Source of the DNA: Lobosporangium transversale
Lineage: Eukaryota > Mortierellomycota > Mortierellomycetes > Mortierellales > Mortierellaceae
Reading direction: 5' to 3'
DNA length: 64,000 nt
NCBI RefSeq assembly: GCF_002105155.1
Contig: NW_019028981.1
Coordinates: forward strand, 846,501 to 910,500
Positions 57,001-64,000 of the stretch are shown one piece after another. The notes beneath the pieces are model-generated. The model was not told where the DNA came from and did not search any database. It saw only the letters and a program-made list of their open reading frames with translations. A program made the position numbers and the translations under genes. Each line of letters starts with the position of its first letter. Position 1 is the first letter of the stretch.

Positions 57001-57315
57001 CCTCAGTCGGAGCCAGAAGTAGGTACAGCAGTGCAACCCATACCCCTCGAAGGTTCATCGCGTACAACGGCCCCATCATCATCAGCAAGGCCCGCAGCTA
57101 CCGCATCGCCCCCTCCTGCGCGACCACCACGTTCCCTCTCAAGGCCCAATCCAAAGATTGACGCCGCAGGGGCGGCTTGGATTTCTCGTGGGGAGTCTGT
57201 CCTAAATCGAGGCAACTTAAGCTCACGTCCTATAACAAGTGACGTCATGGTAGGTAGGACCAGAGGTATACCTATAGTGGTACCCTCAAACCCACCCCGT
57301 CCTGCCTGGACGTGA
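53998..57315 (+). CDS. pol: B(+) pol: RT, RNase H, integrase
   Basis: The frame is open for about 1,105 codons. It has an RT with VFMDDILVFS, RNase H (FIETDASLTAIGAVLSQ, LTDNHSL), an integrase HHCC finger (HESMGHPGAQG, then CRTCKEC) and a D-D-E core (GIDFIGRC, ISDRGSQF, KTERTNG). A GPY/F-like module (YPWYGPLRVETITPFGAYKL) and a proline-serine-rich tail run into the 3' LTR. There is no chromodomain. The GPY/F-type end without a chromodomain fits the Ty3 group, whose integrase is directed to TFIIIB-bound Pol III genes. A separate start is unlikely; the frame was part of one gag-pol protein before the one-base insertion upstream. Confidence 0.94.
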   Translation: MILNTTEDYGVCFISGDEVELVVNSVDAAGEGAEKVPERYRALIEEFADSVFADLNKLPPHRHVDHRIETGSALPIAMPVRRMSPEELDALKEQLEELQKKGFIRPSISPWSAPVVFARKKDGSLRLCVDYRALNAITVKNKYPLPLIDEFFDRLSGATEFSKLDLQSGFNQIRVNPSDVEKTAFGTRYGHFEYLVMPFGLTNAPASFQGMMNEVLQGGLDKFCLVFMDDILVFSRNPEDHKEHLRWVLERLAKYQLKVKMSKCEFGKPELLFLGHVVSGEGLKVDPSKTESIQSLTAPTTVQEVRRFLGMAGYYRKFIKNYASRAAPLTDLTKEKDNNKIKTRPLPSPWGEREQAAFDDLKQALASAPVLRLADFSRPFFIETDASLTAIGAVLSQDFGSNGRKEMHPIAFMSRKLDEGQQKWPTHERELYAIVRACDEWRTYIQGRTVNILTDNHSLVFLKRQKGMSRRMAGWSQHMEQQDHVIIYRPGKDNPVADALSRPNEENTKDVTCNFMELANGELGIKESNHDAGVEAFEEALLMTMEEAEFDETLEDMDWPLLMVEYKETGTLADPAHQDFLGLMREEEDNFVVEDGKVFRVMGDTQVEFLNFARRADYMAKMHESMGHPGAQGLFERIQPRYWWPRMRESIQEACRTCKECQLTRGGATVTEPLHTFSVAKPFQRWGIDFIGRCPKTKNGNMWIIVAVDYATSWTIAKATPDATAETVSNFIYEEIVMNFGCPAELISDRGSQFMSEVLREYLKKMKVKHRLTSAYHPRTNGKTERTNGILGAALTKYVGDKMKHKWDLFLDQALFACRTRMHSVSKKSPFYLVYGIEPTIPGDLTRPYVFDGAVFTEVQAAREAELERLRLERLSNEERQQEAARLMEERYNERHDIDPEAPRQVYEIGGWVLVKNIAKRKFEYPWYGPLRVETITPFGAYKLIWPDGKAKMDLVHKDRLKPVNLPAGSPEPTRAWYKTRNSRDELTIPMETIQEEDERGPQSEPEVGTAVQPIPLEGSSRTTAPSSSARPAATASPPPARPPRSLSRPNPKIDAAGAAWISRGESVLNRGNLSSRPITSDVMVGRTRGIPIVVPSNPPRPAWT

Positions 57316-58268
57316 GCTCAGCCACCCGATCCTCCCCGCTATAATAAATAGTGGACTCTCCGTCCCTGAAGTGTTCCTTACCTTTATCTTGGTACAACAC
57401 TTCAGGTATGCAACCTCATTCATCTCAGCACTAGTTACTTGTATAGTATTATATGTATCATAAACTAATAAAGACCTTTATCTTGGTACAATTTTTTCCT
57501 GTTAACAAGAACCCACAGAGGTGAGGAATTTTATTTCATAATCTCGCTCTAAAGTAATGATATCGCCCTCAACTATGAAACAAGCGAAACTCTCAAAGTT
57601 CGCACGGGATGGCTGTGAAGAGCCAATTCGTATCCATGTTTTTCTCTACCAATGTACACCGTGATCGGTACTCGAAGTCCATCCTTCCGATGTGGCCTGT
57701 TGCGCCCGTGAAAAGCCGCGGAGGCTGGCGTGCCGACTCTAGCTAAGGACGACTTTTAATTTTTTCTATTCGATCAAATCCACTGGCATGTGGACCCAAA
57801 TCTTGCGGGATTGGTCTGAAATTTCTACTTTGGACTCCGTCAAACTTTGTGATCATCGCTGTCCTAGTCAAGTGGGTGGATGGGGGGATGTGCTGCCAGA
57901 TGTACCGCTGGTTCGGCTGGGGGGTGGAATATATACCTAAGACATGTGGCCAGCCAGGCGACTTAGGGTAGTGCACCCACGATCTTAGCCTTAGCGGAGA
58001 ACACTAGGCTGTCTCGGAGAGAAAGTATAAAAACTCAAGCAAATCCCTGACCTGGCACATGTTTGCTTCACTTTATGTGCCTTAACCAGGACTCGAACCC
58101 GGCCCCTGGGCTAGACAGGGGGGTGCCCTGACGAGTATACTACTCAGCCATTGGGCAGACCTTTATCTTGGTACAACACTTCAGTGTGTTCTATGTATTT
58201 GCGTCTCGTAGCGGTTTTTAAGGGCATCTCAGTATAACCCCCCGGTTTTTAAGACAGTGACTTTTTCA
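57198..58268 (+). repeat. B(+) 3' LTR, interrupted
   Basis: Taking out the insert and one 18-bp duplication leaves an LTR of about 387 bp, matching the 5' LTR with a few substitutions (for example GTAGCGG for GTTGCGG). The insertion is therefore younger than the B element. Confidence 0.92.
57491..58156 (-). mobile_element. tRNA-headed retroposon (SINE-like), 666 bp
   Basis: The flanks carry the 18-bp duplication GACCTTTATCTTGGTACA (57473-57490 and 58157-58174). On the minus strand the head starts TGCCCAATGGCTGAGTAGTA (A-box-like) and contains GGGTTCGAGTCCTGG (perfect B box with a T-arm). The 3' end is an A-rich tail (GGAAAAAAT). A long TSD, A tail and tRNA-like head are typical of SINEs mobilised by a LINE machinery. 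The body of about 580 bp is unrelated to anything recognised here. A T5 run about 110 bases from the head would stop Pol III, so the origin may be more complex. Confidence 0.75.
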
Positions 58269-58286
58269 ACAATAAGAAATAAGATA

Positions 58287-58359
58287 GCCCGGTTAGCTCA
58301 ATCGGTAAAGCGTAAGACTCTAAATCTTAAGGCTGTGGGTTCGACCCCCACATTGGGCG
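58287..58359 (+). tRNA. tRNA with anticodon CUA (tRNA-Lys-like, possible UAG suppressor)
   Basis: The 73-nt sequence folds as a canonical tRNA. The acceptor stem is GCCCGGT/ATTGGGC (with two G-U pairs). The D arm is GCTC...AAGC (one mismatch at 13-22). The anticodon stem is TAAGA/TCTTA with loop CTCTAAA. The T arm is GTGGG TTCGACC CCCAC and the discriminator base is G. The anticodon is CTA at 34-36, which pairs with UAG. The rest resembles eukaryotic tRNA-Lys(CUU), so one base change (CTT to CTA) would explain it. TTTT at 58366-58369 is a Pol III terminator. It may be a functional suppressor, or a tRNA pseudogene kept by chance. Ty3-like element B ends 18 bp upstream. Confidence 0.85.
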
Positions 58360-58369
58360 AAAACATTTT

Positions 58370-59089
58370 GCTAACTCACTTATGAATGAAGTTTAGGATT
58401 AATCTATTTGGCAGCCCATACCAATTATAGTAATTTTTGCCTCTATTTGGCAGCCTACTTCGCACTCTTGGGTGGCAGCTGGGCTGCCAAATACATTACT
58501 TTTTTTTTTTTTTTTTTTTTTTTGATAACAGGGTCATAACATCAGTGGTAAAACAGGCAGCGTTCTGTGGATTCATTGCCTTGCACAGCTAATGCCACCG
58601 GAGGTACTAAGGGCAGCGGCGATGACATCTTCACAAAACAGCCTTCAATGTACACGGTTAGGGAATGATTTATTGAAGACGTCTAGGTAGCAGGTGAGAC
58701 GCGTTTGCTCCGAGCGAAAACCTCTCATAGGCATTGATCTCCAAATGGCACCTCCAAAACTGTATGAGCTGAAAAATATTTAGACAGTAGTTATCAGAAG
58801 CTAAGATAAGTGAGAATAAGATGTGGGTCCACACACCACATCCATGGGGTATTTATTCATTTTCTGGTAGCGAGACTCGTACCAAGTAACTACATATCTA
58901 TCCAGAAGCGACATGGGATTATTCAGGAACCATGTCGGTGTTTTGTCGCGTTTCTAGTGACGCGTTATTATTATTATAGTTTTCTTAGCGTATTAATTTT
59001 AGGAATTCCCCTAGTGCGTTCCTAGTGCGTTTTTAGTATTTTTCTTAATCTTCTAGCTGGGCCGTTATTATCTTGTATATTGAAATATA
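58370..59089. other. Non-coding DNA downstream of the tRNA gene
   Basis: CTATTTGGCAGCC occurs at 58404 and 58443, and its inverse GGCTGCCAAATA at 58482-58493, giving a stem with 12-bp arms. A poly-T run of about 23 (58501-58523) follows. The rest to 59089 shows no gene or known repeat. Confidence 0.5.
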
Positions 59090-59347
59090 CACTATCATGC
59101 AAAACTGATTCAATAATTCATTCCCATGTGCATTTCTTTTTTTCATTCCTCGAAACCGTATATGCATACAACACTCATACTTTGGTTTAATAAAGCTCCC
59201 GTCTTCTTCTACGTCATAGTGATGCGTTGTGACATTAGCTTGTCTCATTTGAATAGCTAATGACTTTTTTGTTCATTCAGGTCATTGAATCAGTTTCACA
59301 TGTGCCCATTCGGTGGCCAAAGATCTTTATTCTTTTGTGAGCCATAA
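59090..59347. mobile_element. Tc1/mariner fragment T7 (T4 family end)
   Basis: It begins CACTATCATGCAAAAC after TA (59088-59089) and matches the T4 terminal region to the point GAGCCATAA, where element A2 is inserted. The remainder should lie beyond A2, outside the window. Confidence 0.88.
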
Positions 59348-59542
59348 TGCAAGCGAAATCACTATAATAATTTTGTGCAACATAGTATTTCGCCCATATT
59401 TCTAGAGCATTCCTTGCAACAGGATATTAACTAGTATAAATAGGTCTACTTTTCTATCTAGTTCTGTAGCATGGTTCCCCCTGAATAAAGATACCTTTAT
59501 TGCACCCTTAGATCCCCCTAGAACACTACCTTGACTTTTGCA
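59348..59542 (+). repeat. A2 5' LTR
   Basis: This is the 195-bp LTR of family A, differing from the A1 LTRs by very few bases (for example AGCATGGTT for AGCATAGTT). Confidence 0.93.
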
Positions 59543-59609
59543 TTGGTAGCAAAGGAAACCACGACCACACCCAGAGAACTACAATTACCATTGAATTTCA
59601 CCCCTCGCC

Positions 59610-60581
59610 ATGGAACACTTGAATAACGCCCTTTCGTCCATCGATCTTCCTCTGAACATTCGCGAAGCCATAGCTACTGCTTTTAATCAGGCCCTCTCTA
59701 CTGCTAAAGCCAACGAAGCCGCTGAGAATGACCTAGCCAGAACCCTCGCCACGGTCCTAAAGCCACAGAAGCCTACGCCTTACGAAGGAGCTATTAACGC
59801 TGTTGCAGCCTTAAACTTTGTCGACAGCCTGGAGGAGTATTACACTATTGTCACACTCACGCCATCCAAATGGGTTCGATACGCTGTCCTCAGTCTCAAT
59901 GGCGAAGCCAAGGCATGGTGGAGAGATTCCGGGTTGAATCTCGATACACCTTGGGCTGACTTCCGTAAAGCATTCCTCCGTCAGTTCACCCCTCCAGATT
60001 CTGCGAATGCAGCTCGCCGAGCGTTGGATAAACTTCGCCAGGGAAGGATGAGTGTGGCAGAATATACGAGCAAGTTTAGAAGCCACCTACGACTGGCTAC
60101 AAATCTCGACAAAGACTCTGCTTTGCAAAAATACATGCTAGGCCTTGAGCCCGAAACAAGCAAGCAGGTGAGACTTAGACAGCCAGAGACGTTGGACGAT
60201 GCCATTGAGCAGGCGACCATTGTCCACAGTATTCTACATCCCATCGATGCCACCCCTGTATCCGCTGCCCCGAACGCCTTATCACCCCATCATGAGAATA
60301 ATTCTGGCCCTACACCAATGGATCTCGATAACATGAGAATGTTGGTTGCCAACCTGTACACCTCTCTCCATCAGCAACGACCAAACAGAAACCACTCCAA
60401 GCCAAGCTCGCTACCAAGCTCACAGCAGCTGAACGAGAACGTTGCGTTCGTGAGGGGCGTTGTTTCAGATGCCGGAACCGAGGTCATAGAGCCGAACAAT
60501 GCCAACGCACCTCTGTCTTTAATATAGAAAACAATGACCATACGCTTTCTGAGTCGGGAAAAGAGGAGGGCGAGCAGTAAA
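59610..60581 (+). pseudogene. gag: A2 gag, frameshifted before the zinc knuckle
   Basis: ATG 59610 opens MEHLNNALSSIDLPLN. The capsid domain is unbroken through LQKYMLGLEPETSKQ and the linker to KPSSLP. Near 60412 one C is missing compared with A1 (CTACCAAG for CTACCCAAG). The frame then shifts and stops at 60525-60527. The coding DNA for the zinc knuckle and the ESGKEEGEQ end continues in the old frame to TAA 60579-60581. Together A1 and A2 define the complete gag. Confidence 0.92.
60556..60562 (+). promoter_or_regulatory. Candidate -1 ribosomal frameshift site in A2
   Basis: The heptamer GGGAAAA is placed as G GGA AAA in the gag frame. The hairpin GGGCGAG (60568-60574) / CTCGCCC (60592-60598) follows after five bases. 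The -1 frame is open from just upstream of the heptamer into pol. Confidence 0.65.
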
Positions 60582-60654
60582 CCAGGCCTGCCTCGCCCCC
60601 TCTAGCCCCAGCCTTCAAGCCCTGGATAATAGAGGGCATGGTCAGTTACAGTTG

Positions 60655-63600
60655 ATGACTACAAATAAAAATCCTTTGTGCACAAATATAACATCCATGC
60701 CCCTTTCTGATCACTCTATTGCTCCCACTGCATCTACTTCCTTACATCTACTCTCTAAGTATTCACCTCATCCTGATCCCCATTCCCCTACTCATTCCTC
60801 ATTGCTAAAAAACAATCCCCTCTCCGACCCTATTTTCCCCTCCACTGATCCTTTCACTGTTTCCACTTCACTCACTTCCACTCATTCATCTACCCCTAGT
60901 TCATCCAATCGCCACTCCCATTGTCGTAACGAAATTCGCCTTCAATCCTTCAGCCTTACCTATGACAAACATAAAAACTCTCGCCGACTTCTTACTTTCA
61001 TTGGAGCAGTGAATGGTCGACCTGCGCGCATTCTTGTAGATGGAGGGGCCGAAGGCAATGTCATAAGTTCCTCTTTCTGCGAGAACACACATGTTCCGCT
61101 AATTGAGGGTAGACCCATTCCTGTCATTCTTCCCAACGGTACCGAGACAATTGCTCAGCACACAGCCACGTTCACCCTCGCCCGCAACACGTATCAGGAT
61201 AAAATCAACGCCATTGTTTATCCTCTATCCAAATACGACCTAATTTTGGGTAAACCATGGCTGACGGATATCAACCCTCGCATCAATTGGCGAACAAATG
61301 ATCTGCATTTTGAATACCAAGGTACCCCGGTCTTGTGGGCTTGCACTGGCATCGACAGGAAGCCTAACAGCGATCTTCCGTCATATCTGCTCTTAACTTC
61401 CTTACCGTTGCCTCGGAACCTGATGCCTCTGTATTCCTCGCCCAAGTTCGAGTTCCAGTACCTGTCTCTAGCAGTAGTTCTGAACTACCGGACTCTATCA
61501 AGCAAATCGTTCAAGTCGAATTCCCTGATGTCTTTCCTACAACGCTTCCCGATGGCCTTCCCCCTGACAGAGGTGATAGCATGCGTATAGAGACTGACCC
61601 TTATGCTGACCCACCTGTCCGACCTGTCATCAGATTGTCGATCGCTGAGCTTGATGAACTGAAGAAGCAGCTAACTGATCTTTTACAAAAAGGATTAATC
61701 TCACCGAGCACCTCACCATACGGTGCTCCAGTCCTCTTTGTGAAGAAAAAGGATGGCTCGCTTCGAATGTGTGTTGATTATCGGGGCCTGAACAAGATCA
61801 CAAAGAAAAACAGGTACCCCTTACCACGGATCGATGAATTGATCGACAGATTCAGAACAGCTAAATGTTTTACCAAGCTGGATCTACTCTCGGGCTATCA
61901 TCAAATGCGTGTCCATCCTGATGATAAACACAAGACCGCGTTCCGAACTCGCTATGGCCACTACGAGTTTAACGTCGTACCTTTCGGTCTTACAAATGCA
62001 CCTGCAGCGTTCTCGACTATGATGCGTAACATACTTGATCCACTTCTTGATAAATGTGTTGTTGTGTATCTCGATGATATTTCAATTTACTCCGATAACG
62101 AGAAAGATCACTTAGAGCACATCCGACAAGTACTCTCCCTCTTGCGTCAAGCTGGGCTTTATTGTAAATTATCCAAGTGTTCCTTCATGCAGGAAGAGAC
62201 TGAGTTCCTAGGCCATGTCATATCCAAGGATGGACTCAAGACGAATGGCGGACTTGTCAAGGCAATAAGGGAATGGCCAGTACCAACAACCCAACGACAT
62301 GTGATGCAATTCCTTGGTTTGACTAATTTTTACCATCAGTACATTTCTCATTACGCTGATATTGCTCTTCCCCTCACACAATTGTTAGGCTCCAATAAGG
62401 AATTCCACTGGGGAAAATCTCAACAAGACGCCTTTGAGACTTTGAAAAGAGCAGTGAGCTCAGCACCAGTTCTTAGGATATTCGATCCTGCCCTCTCTAC
62501 AGCAGTCGAAACGGACGCTTCAGGTTTTGCAATTGGTGCTGTCCTGTTCCAGACGGACCAAAATGGTGAATCACGACCAGTAGCTTTTACTTCACGCAAG
62601 CTCAACCCAGCGGAACGCAACTATCCTACACACGAACAAGAACTGCTGGCTGTGGTGCATGCTCTGAAGACATGGCGATACTACCTTGATGGTTCTCACT
62701 TTGTCGTTTATACCGACCATGCCACTCTACAACATTTTCCTAGCCAGCCGAACTTGACTCGCAGACAAGCAAGATGGATGGAGTTGCTTCAAGAGTATGA
62801 TTTCGTATTCAAGTATAAACCTGGTAAAGATAACGTCGTCCCTGATGCTCTTTCACGAAGACCGGACCTCAAGGACTTGGAGGCTACACCTACTACTTTG
62901 AACTCCTTGGATATCAATCTAGACCCTGGCATTCGAAAACAACTAGCCAGTTGCTACCTACACGATCCAATTCTAGGTCCCCTCGTGCATCAGTATAAGG
63001 ATGCCTCTACCTCGGATCGTTACTTCGTGGTGGATGGTCTACTCTGGATCAACGCTGGACAAGGCCCTCGCCTCTGCATACCCAAGGACGACGGACTCCG
63101 TTCACAACTCTTGCATGACGCTCACGACGCTCCTATATCAGGCCACTTGGGATTCGATAAAACGTACAGTAGCATGCGACGAACATATTTTTGGCCACGC
63201 ATGGCGAGGGATATAAAAAAATACATTGCTTCCTGTGAGCAATGCCAGCGTAACAAGCCTTCACTAAAGCCTCCTGCAGGGCTTTTCCAACCTTTGGCAA
63301 TTCCAAGCCAACGATGGGATACTGTAACAATGGACTTCATTGTCAAGCTTCCGAAGACAGCCAGAGGTTTTGACGCGATTACGGTCTTTGTGGACAAACT
63401 GTCCAAGCAAGTTCATTTCTGCGCTAGCCGAACTACCGACACTGCCTCTGATGTTGCACGACTCTTTTTCGACAATGTTTTTAGACTGCACGGCATGCCT
63501 CGGACAATTGTGTCAGACAGAGATTCACGTTTCACCGGCAAGTTCTGGACAACGTTGATGAAGCTCATGGGCACCAAACTTAACATGTCTACTGCCTTCC

Positions 63601-64000
63601 ATCCACAATCAGACGGACAAACAGAGCGCGCCAACAGAACATTAGAAGAAATGCTCCGCTCTTACATATCGTACAAGCAAAACGACTGGGATCTTTTACT
63701 GCCTATGATGGAGTTCGCATACAACAACTCTGTCAATCCTACGACAGGCTTCTCCCCATTCTTTCTGAACTATGGTCACCATCCACTAGTCCCTGGATCT
63801 CTTTTAAAGCCACCTGATACCAATGTTCCGGCTGTCAGTGATTTTGTTCGAACCCAGTCGATGAATTTGGCGCTAGCTCAGGATGCCATCATCGAAGCGC
63901 AGAATAGGCAAAAGGCCCAAGCGGACAAAACTCGCAGGCCTGCTACGTTTGCTGTGGGTGACATGGTGCTCTTAAGCTCGGAAAACATCTCTGTCGCGGG
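60655..64000 (+). pseudogene. pol: A2 pol, one early frameshift, continues past the window
   Basis: The first frame (ATG 60655, MTTNKNPLC) contains the protease ILVDGGAEGNV and LILGKPWL. Near 61367 one G is missing relative to A1 (CCTAACAG for CCTAGACAG). The protein continues in another frame with the RT (YLDDISIYSD), RNase H (YTDH intact), the integrase HHCC (CEQCQRN), TMDFIVKL, VSDRDSRF and QTERANRTLEE to the last base. RT has S where A1 has L after YLDDI. The protein is otherwise very close to A1 pol. Confidence 0.92.

Larger units (their letters stand above)
51559..58268 (+). mobile_element. Ty3-like element B(+), complete, upstream of a tRNA gene
   Basis: It has a 5' LTR (51559-51944), PBS (51946-51957, TGGTAGCAAAGG), gag-pol (52095-57315), a short purine stretch (TGGGGAGTC before 57198) and a 3' LTR (57198-58268, containing a 666-bp insert). 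ACAA occurs at 51555-51558 and 58269-58272; with the next T the TSD could be ACAAT. The 3' LTR ends 18 bp before the tRNA gene at 58287. There is no chromodomain, as in yeast Ty3. Confidence 0.95.
59348..64000 (+). mobile_element. Ty3/gypsy chromodomain retrotransposon A2, cut by window end
   Basis: It has a 5' LTR (59348-59542), PBS (59544-59555), gag, pol to the start of the post-integrase region. It is nearly identical to A1 but lacks the solo LTR in gag. Two one-base deletions damage gag and pol. The left TSD candidate is CATAA (59343-59347). The 3' LTR is not in the window. Confidence 0.95.

Noticed and set aside
58080-58156. Second tRNA gene on the minus strand
   Set aside because: It has an excellent B box and T-arm, but the acceptor stem has mismatches, the anticodon arm is irregular, and it forms the head of a TSD-flanked insert. 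Called as a SINE-like retroposon instead.

Overview
This is nuclear DNA of a eukaryote, most likely an early-diverging fungus of the Mucoromycota (Mortierella, Endogonales or Glomeromycotina type). The evidence is short GT-AG introns, a Crinkler (CRN)-type gene, chromodomain Ty3/gypsy elements, MULE, hAT and Tc1/mariner transposons, and a nuclear tRNA gene. The species cannot be fixed from the sequence. There is no sign of operons, phage or CRISPR. Almost all of the window is nested mobile DNA, with a few decayed or interrupted host genes.

Layout: 0.3-2.9 kb holds a CRN-family pseudogene. 2.9-3.6 kb is a broken paralogue of the next host gene. 3.7-5.1 kb holds a deletion derivative of a MULE and a 97-bp hAT MITE. 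5.3-6.4 kb has tandem repeats. 6.6-15.0 kb is a multi-exon host gene with a possible PD-(D/E)XK-like motif, split by a recent chromodomain Ty3/gypsy element (A1) with a perfect 5-bp target-site duplication (TSD). 15.1-23.2 kb is a nest of Tc1/mariner elements and MITEs inside MULE debris. 23.2-27.3 kb is a nearly complete MULE. 27.5-33.7 kb is a second chromovirus (D), which carries an antisense ORF between pol and its 3' LTR. 33.7-38.1 kb is a hAT transposon interrupted by a Tc1 copy. 38.1-39.4 kb is a MULE fragment. 39.5-41.3 kb is a probable zinc-finger gene. 41.4-43.7 kb is an A-tract minisatellite. 43.8-46.9 kb is a solo LTR, purine-rich DNA and a further MULE fragment.

47.1-58.3 kb is the most striking part. 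Two copies of a Ty3-like element without a chromodomain (B) lie head to head around a third, solo LTR (C). Every junction carries the short direct repeat ACAA. The right-hand copy ends 18 bp before a well-folded tRNA gene whose anticodon is CUA, which would read UAG. This matches the way yeast Ty3 integrates at Pol III start sites. The 3' LTR of that copy was itself invaded by a 666-bp retroposon with a tRNA-like head, flanked by an 18-bp TSD. From 59.3 kb a second copy of element A (A2) runs off the window, inserted in another Tc1 copy.

The A elements keep a candidate -1 ribosomal frameshift signal (GGGAAAA plus a hairpin) between gag and pol. Most other coding regions have at least one frameshift or stop. 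The clean, uninterrupted proteins are A1 pol and three Tc1/mariner transposases; the long MULE transposase also looks intact. All calls come from reading the sequence; no database search was run.
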